The translations under genes were made by a program, and so were the position numbers. A stretch of 17,753 bases of DNA from CBDFHV01 sp965247705. Lineage in GTDB: Bacteria > Pseudomonadota > Alphaproteobacteria > Rhodospirillales > CAMCUA01. The stretch lies in the NCBI GenBank assembly GCA_965247705.1, contig CBDFHV010000002.1, forward strand, positions 1 through 17,753. The letters run 5' to 3'. The notes beneath the pieces are model-generated. The model saw only the letters and a program-made list of their open reading frames with translations, was not told the origin of the DNA and made no database searches. Below, one piece after another: positions 14,274 to 17,753 of the stretch (the stretch's first letter is position 1; every line of letters begins with the position of its first letter).

Positions 14274-15872
14274 CCCGAATTATTCACGGCGCTGATTGAA
14301 AATGCTGGTGAGCGTAGATTAACCTGTTGAAATGCCGTATGATTTTGGTGTCAAGACAAGATCACATGGCAACAGAACAACCCACGGCTCACCATGAACG
14401 AGATTACCCCCTATCTCCCTGGTTTGTCACCCGTTGGAGGCAAGCCGCTTTGCGCCCGCTTCGACGGCGGACGGCTGTCGTCGGACGGCGGGGTGTTGTT
14501 GTTGGGCGAGATCGACAGGCGGCTCGGCATCGCCGACGTGCTCGCTTCCTGCGTCACCGACGTGCGCGACCCGGCGAGCACGACCCACGCTTACGTAGAC
14601 ATGATCCGGGCGCGCCTGTTCGCTATTGCCTGCGGGTATGAGGATTGCGACGACCTCGACGTTCTGCGTTTCGATCCGGCGTTCAAGCTGGCCTGTGGCC
14701 GTTTGTCCGAGAGCGGCGACGACCTGATGAGCCAACCGACCCTGTCGCGCCTCGAGAACGCGCCGTCATGGCGCGCGCTCGGGCGCATGGGGCTGTCGAT
14801 GATCGATCTGTTTTGCGCCAGCTTCAAGCGCGTTCCGGCGCGCATCGTTCTCGATATCGACGACACCGACGACGCCGTTCACGGCGGCCAGCAGCTGGCG
14901 CTGTTCAACGCCCATTACGACGACTATTGCTTCCAACCCATCCATATCTTCGAGGCGGCCACCGGCAAGCCGGTGATGTCACTGCTGCGTCCCGGCAAGC
15001 GGCCCTCCGGCGACGAGGCGGCGCGGATCCTGAGACACGTCATCGGCCGCATCCGCCGCAACTGGCCACGGGTCGAGATCACCGTGCGGGGCGATGGCCA
15101 CTACGCCACGCCGGAGGCCATGGAATTCCTCGAACGTCAGGGCTGCGGCTACATCTTCGGGCTTTCCGGCAACGCCCGGCTGAACAGGATCGGCCAGCCG
15201 TGGTGCGAGGACGCCGCCGTGCGCCGGGCGGGGCAGGGAAAGGATAAGGTGCGCCGCTTCTTCCACACCGGCTACCAGGCCAAAAGCTGGTCACGGCAAC
15301 GCTCGGTCATCGCCCGCGTGGAAGCTACCGCCAAGGGCTGTGACGTCCGCTTCGTCGTCACCAACCTGAGCGGCCGCGCCAAGGCGCTCTACGAGAAGGT
15401 CTACTGCGCCCGCGGGCGGATGGAAAACATGATCAAGGACCACAAGCTCTACACCAAGTCCGACCGCACGTCGTGCCACCGTTGGGAGGCCAACCAGTTC
15501 CGCCTCTTCCTGCATACCGGCGCCTACTGGCTGCTGCATCAGCTTCGCCAAGCGGCGCCTCGGAAATCGCTGTGGCGAACGGCCACCTTCGAAACCCTGC
15601 GCCGGGCGTTTCTCAAAATCGCCGTCCGCGTCGAGGAGCTCAAGTCGCGCCTCAGGATCGCCCTGCCTTCGGCCTATCCCTATCAGCCGGCCATGATCGC
15701 CATCGCCGGGCGCATCACCGCCCAAGGGCCCTGAACCAAGCGGCAGGTGCCGCCGGACGAGCCCCGAACAACAACCTCCAACCTCTCCGACAATCCGTCT
15801 CAAAAATCGCCGTCAACCCGGTCGCTACCGCTCGTCCCGCTGAAATCCGATGGCCGTCATGAATAATTGGGG
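14274..15872 (+). mobile_element. IS1380-family insertion sequence, complete, about 1599 bp
   Basis: The ends are CCCGAATTATTCACGGCG (left, 14274-14291) and, read inward from the right (15872-15855), CCCCAATTATTCATGACG, identical at 15 of 18 positions and starting CC as in this family. Both ends abut CTAG. The element holds one full transposase gene, about 120 bases of left leader and about 138 bases of right tail in which I see no gene. The flanks come from two different genes, so the present position is not explained by one insertion. Confidence 0.92.
14394..15734 (+). CDS. IS1380-family transposase
   Basis: This 446-residue protein has the normal family length and appears intact. It has the N-terminal signature FDGGRLSSDGGVLLLGEIDRR (residues about 23-43) and the region CGYEDCDDLDVLR. 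The catalytic triad candidates are D154-D157 in VLDIDDTDD, D234 in VRGDGHYATPEAM, and E344 in YCARGRMENMIKDHK, the last being the typical Y-x-x-R-G-x-x-E-N-x-I-K-D pattern. RNase-H-fold DDE transposases of this type move by cut-and-paste. The start at ATG 14394 matches the family N-terminus (MNEITPYLPGLSPVGGK). No strong ribosome binding site is visible. Confidence 0.95.
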   Translation: MNEITPYLPGLSPVGGKPLCARFDGGRLSSDGGVLLLGEIDRRLGIADVLASCVTDVRDPASTTHAYVDMIRARLFAIACGYEDCDDLDVLRFDPAFKLACGRLSESGDDLMSQPTLSRLENAPSWRALGRMGLSMIDLFCASFKRVPARIVLDIDDTDDAVHGGQQLALFNAHYDDYCFQPIHIFEAATGKPVMSLLRPGKRPSGDEAARILRHVIGRIRRNWPRVEITVRGDGHYATPEAMEFLERQGCGYIFGLSGNARLNRIGQPWCEDAAVRRAGQGKDKVRRFFHTGYQAKSWSRQRSVIARVEATAKGCDVRFVVTNLSGRAKALYEKVYCARGRMENMIKDHKLYTKSDRTSCHRWEANQFRLFLHTGAYWLLHQLRQAAPRKSLWRTATFETLRRAFLKIAVRVEELKSRLRIALPSAYPYQPAMIAIAGRITAQGP

Positions 15873-15876
15873 CTAG
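15873..15876. repeat. CTAG at the right border of the IS1380 element
   Basis: CTAG belongs to the carbonic anhydrase gene on the minus strand (GAA CTA G.., Glu-Leu) and abuts the IS end. It is identical to the left-border CTAG although the two flanking genes are unrelated. Confidence 0.8.
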
Positions 15877-16182
15877 TTCCGCCTTGGTCAGGCTGTCGGT
15901 TTCGTGGCATTTGTAACCGCCATTTTCGCCAGCGCCGGCAAAGACCGAAAATCCTGGACCTTTGTGTTCCGCGTTGGTGTGGGTGTGGATGTTGCAAAGG
16001 TTCATTTGGGTTGCCGCCGGAGCCAGTGTGAAAACCCGTTGATTGGTGCCGGCGACACTTGAGATGTCTCTTGGTGTCTGAGGCCCGAAACCCTTGCAAA
16101 GCTCTTGTGCCAACGAGGGTGTAGCGATAGCGATGGCGACACACATGGCCACTGACGCCACCGCGATTTTGCAAACGTTCAT
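15873..16182 (-). pseudogene. Delta-class carbonic anhydrase, 3'-truncated by the IS1380 element
   Basis: The ATG at 16182 has GGAGGG six bases upstream. The product begins with a signal peptide (hydrophobic residues about 6-20, cleavage likely after SLAQ or SLA near 25). The mature part follows the bacterial delta carbonic anhydrase pattern: LCKGFGPQTPRDI, FTLAPAATQMNLCNIHTHTN, then AEHKGPGFSVFAGAG and GGYKCHETDSLTKAEL. The His cluster IHTHTNAEH (H66, H68, H73) is the expected zinc-binding area. Such proteins are usually about 250 residues or more and periplasmic, hydrating CO2. Here only about 103 native residues remain, and the frame then runs into the IS end. It is probably inactive. Its base composition is visibly less GC-rich than the surrounding operons. 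Confidence 0.82.
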
Positions 16183-16320
16183 TGGTCCCTCCAAATGGAT
16201 CGATGAAGTCGTCAAAATAGCTATCAAGGCAATCGCCTTCTTGCCAGCCAGTTTGATACCTGACCCAAGGCGTTTTTTTTGACCGCCATCGTTAGGCCAT
16301 CGTCGAGACGGAATTGGCCG

Positions 16321-16632
16321 CTATGCCACTTCCGGTTCGTACCGCGTCACGGGTATGAGCGCCGAACGCTCCCGCATGTGATGGGCATCGTGCCAAGCCT
16401 GGAGGCGCAACAGCTGATCCATGGAGAGATCGAACGCCTTCTCCAGTCGCAATGCCATCTCGGGAGACAGGGATGCCTTCTCGTTCAACAGGTCCGAAAG
16501 CGTAGCCCGTCGTACGCCGAGAATCCGCGCGGCTCTGGAGATTGTCAGTTCGAGGGGCACGATGACTTCTTCCCGAATGAACTCCCCAGGGTGGGGAGGC
16601 GCCATGCCGACCCCAATCGGCTTTCCGCCCAT
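16321..16632 (-). CDS. higA: HigA-family antitoxin (XRE-type helix-turn-helix)
   Basis: This 103-residue protein has the HigA signature PPHPGEFIREEVIVPLELTI (residues about 12-31) and a Xre helix-turn-helix (ISRAARILGVRRATLSDLLNEKASLSPEMALRLEKAF). The family ending LLRLQAWHDAHHMRER follows. HigA binds and neutralises the HigB mRNA-cleaving toxin and represses the operon. The ATG at 16632 is chosen because it overlaps the stop of the HigB-like remnant (TGATG), the normal layout of higBA; the frame stays open further upstream but that part is not HigA-like. The toxin appears cut down, so this antitoxin may be an orphan regulator. The 138 bases between its stop and the carbonic anhydrase start hold no gene that I can see. 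Confidence 0.9.
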   Translation of the reverse strand: MGGKPIGVGMAPPHPGEFIREEVIVPLELTISRAARILGVRRATLSDLLNEKASLSPEMALRLEKAFDLSMDQLLRLQAWHDAHHMRERSALIPVTRYEPEVA

Positions 16633-16706
16633 CAGTGATAGTCCTCCAGGTCCAGGTTCCAGATCTCGTACGGCTTCCGATTTGATGATACCTGGATTCG
16701 GCAACG
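16632..16706 (-). pseudogene. Probable 3' remnant of a HigB (RelE-superfamily) toxin gene
   Basis: The frame ending at TGA 16632-16634 reads ..SRCRIQVSSNRKPYEIWNL and then DLEDYH. The ending (YEI..LDLEDYH) is typical of HigB toxins encoded directly before HigA, and its stop overlaps the higA start. Upstream of about 16700 the similarity fades: the expected WRLTFRF strand appears only as CRIQV. A full toxin of about 92 residues would need to extend into the 3' end of cobN. I read this as a decayed or truncated toxin. The assignment rests on a short stretch and on position. Confidence 0.5.
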
Positions 16707-16800
16707 GCTTGGAGGCTTCACGACACTTCCGTCAACCCGCGCGGGCGGGGGTGACGGAAAGGTGGTGGCAAGCGTCGAGGCATTCTCCGACGGTAAGTGC
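16635..16800. other. Gap between cobN and higA
   Basis: About 166 bases holding the HigB-like 3' stump at its left end and a GC-rich palindromic core CCCGCGCGGG near 16736-16745. No complete gene, riboswitch or clear terminator with a T-run is seen. The higA promoter should lie here or within the cobN 3' end. Confidence 0.5.
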
Positions 16801-17751
16801 TTACTGCGCCAGCCCTTCCAACACCGCCGCCGTGTCGTTGCGCCGCGGTGTCCACAGACCGCGGGTCTGGGCCTCCACCAGCCGCGCCGCCATTTCCTTC
16901 AGCGCCGCCGGGTTGTGCTGGACGAGGAAGGCGCGGACCGCCGGGTCCAGCAGATAGGCCTCGTAGACCGCGTCGAAATGGTGGTCGCGCACCGCCCGGG
17001 CGGTGGCGGCGAAGGCGAACATGTAGTCCACCGTGGCCGCCATCTCGAAGGCGCCCTTGTAGCCGTGGCGCATGACGCCGGCGATCCACTTGGGGTTGAC
17101 CACCCGGGCGCGGACCACCCGGGCGACCTCTTCTTCGAGGGTGCGCACCCGGGGCGCGAAGGGGCGGGAATGGTCGTTGTGATAGACCGCCGGCCGATGG
17201 CCCGATTCCACCCGCACCGCCGCCGCGAGGCCGCCCTCGAACTGGTAGTAGTCGTCCGAGTCCAGCAGGTCGTGCTCCCGGTTGTCCTGGTTGTGGACCA
17301 CCGCCTGCACCCGGGCCAGGCGGGCGCGGAACAGGCCATGGGCGGGGGCGCCCTCGGCGCCGGCGCCGTAGGCGTAGCCGCCCCAGGCCACGTAGGCCCG
17401 CGCCAGGTCGGCGTCGGTCTCCCAGCCGCGCTCGTCGATCAGGGCCTGGAGGCCGGCCCCGTAGGCCCCCGGCTTGGAGCCGAAGACCCGGAAGCCGGCG
17501 CGCATCGCCGCTTCTTCCGCCGATGCCCCTTCCGCGCGTAGCCGCACAGCCTCCTCGCGCACCCGGGCGGCCAGGGGGTTTTCGTCCGCGGTCTCGTCGA
17601 GGGCGGCCACCGCGCGGACCGCCGAATCGAACAGGTCGATCAGGTTGGGAAAGGCGTCGCGGAAGAACCCCGAAACCCGCAGCATCACGTCCACCCGCGG
17701 CCGCCCGAGGACGGAGGCCGGCAGCACCTCGAAGCCCGTCACCCGCCGGGA
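16801..17751 (-). CDS. cobN: Cobaltochelatase subunit CobN, C-terminal part (5' end outside the window)
   Basis: This is the C-terminal 317 residues or so of the large ATP-dependent cobaltochelatase subunit, which with CobS and CobT inserts cobalt into hydrogenobyrinic acid a,c-diamide in aerobic cobalamin synthesis. Recognisable stretches are SRRVTGFEVLPASVLGRPRV, RVSGFFRDAFPNLIDLFD, a VFGSKPGAYGAGLQ segment, and AWGGYAYGAG. Further on are VVHNQDNREHDLLDSDDYYQ and VVNPKWIAGVMRHGYKGAFEM, then RGLWTPRRN just before the stop. The frame is open to the right window edge; a GTG at 17742 is internal, since family residues precede it. The complete protein normally exceeds 1100 residues. The 3' end looks intact. 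Confidence 0.96.
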   Translation of the reverse strand, partial: SRRVTGFEVLPASVLGRPRVDVMLRVSGFFRDAFPNLIDLFDSAVRAVAALDETADENPLAARVREEAVRLRAEGASAEEAAMRAGFRVFGSKPGAYGAGLQALIDERGWETDADLARAYVAWGGYAYGAGAEGAPAHGLFRARLARVQAVVHNQDNREHDLLDSDDYYQFEGGLAAAVRVESGHRPAVYHNDHSRPFAPRVRTLEEEVARVVRARVVNPKWIAGVMRHGYKGAFEMAATVDYMFAFAATARAVRDHHFDAVYEAYLLDPAVRAFLVQHNPAALKEMAARLVEAQTRGLWTPRRNDTAAVLEGLAQ

Positions 17752-17753
17752 CG

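Noticed and set aside
16183..16320. Possible terminator near the AAGGC-AATC-GCCTT inverted repeat and the T8 run at about 16273-16280
   Set aside because: The stem is only 5 bp and is more than 30 bases from the T-run, so it does not make a convincing intrinsic terminator on either strand.
1..17753. CRISPR array, retron, tRNA or rRNA genes, prophage modules
   Set aside because: No regularly spaced direct repeats, reverse transcriptase, phage structural genes or recognisable RNA gene were seen on reading both strands.

Overview
The window is GC-rich, densely packed DNA. Its gene families (a CoxM/CoxS/CoxL-type molybdenum hydroxylase, PhnF/PhnM, an aerobic-type CobN, DUF1045, an M81 peptidase) suggest an alphaproteobacterium, most likely of the Rhodospirillales type. 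That placement is inferred from gene content and codon style; no rRNA or tRNA gene is present.

Region 1 (1-4094, + strand) is a molybdenum-hydroxylase operon in the order FAD subunit (5' end outside the window), 2Fe-2S subunit, molybdopterin subunit, then a small MoaD/ThiS-like protein and a glyoxalase-fold (VOC) protein. The three enzyme genes are fused by 1-4 base overlaps. The large subunit has AYRAPGAP in the active-site loop rather than the AYRCSFR of true CO dehydrogenase, so the substrate is unknown. Region 2 (4113-5733, - strand) is a GlcG/HbpS-like gene followed by an aldo/keto reductase-fold protein that has lost three of the four catalytic tetrad residues.

Region 3 (5799-9286) is a small phosphonate-type locus. 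A 2H-phosphoesterase (DUF1045) gene diverges from a PhnF-like GntR regulator, a methyltransferase broken by a one-base frameshift, and phnM. A perfect 7-bp-arm inverted repeat lies in the divergent gap as the probable PhnF operator, and a strong 13-bp hairpin sits just upstream of the DUF1045 ribosome binding site. No phnG-L genes are present. Region 4 (9350-12643, + strand) carries an exported ankyrin protein, a DUF2062 membrane protein, a small secreted four-cysteine protein and an M81/MlrC-type metallopeptidase.

Region 5 (12665-16182) is a mobile-element scar. A minus-strand Crp/Fnr regulator gene is split by an IS630 element (13153-14204, TA duplication) whose removal restores the reading frame exactly. 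It is then cut off by an IS1380-family element (14274-15872) with CTAG at both ends. The far side of the IS1380 element is not the rest of the regulator but the 5' part of a delta-class carbonic anhydrase gene, so the junction is a rearrangement and not a simple insertion. Region 6 (16321-17753, - strand) holds a HigA-type antitoxin, an apparent 3' stump of its HigB toxin, and the C-terminal part of cobaltochelatase subunit CobN, which runs off the window.

I did not find a CRISPR array, a prophage or a clearly new defence system. The most distinctive points are the CTAG-targeted double-IS rearrangement, the tetrad-less aldo/keto reductase homologue, and the phnM locus without a C-P lyase core.
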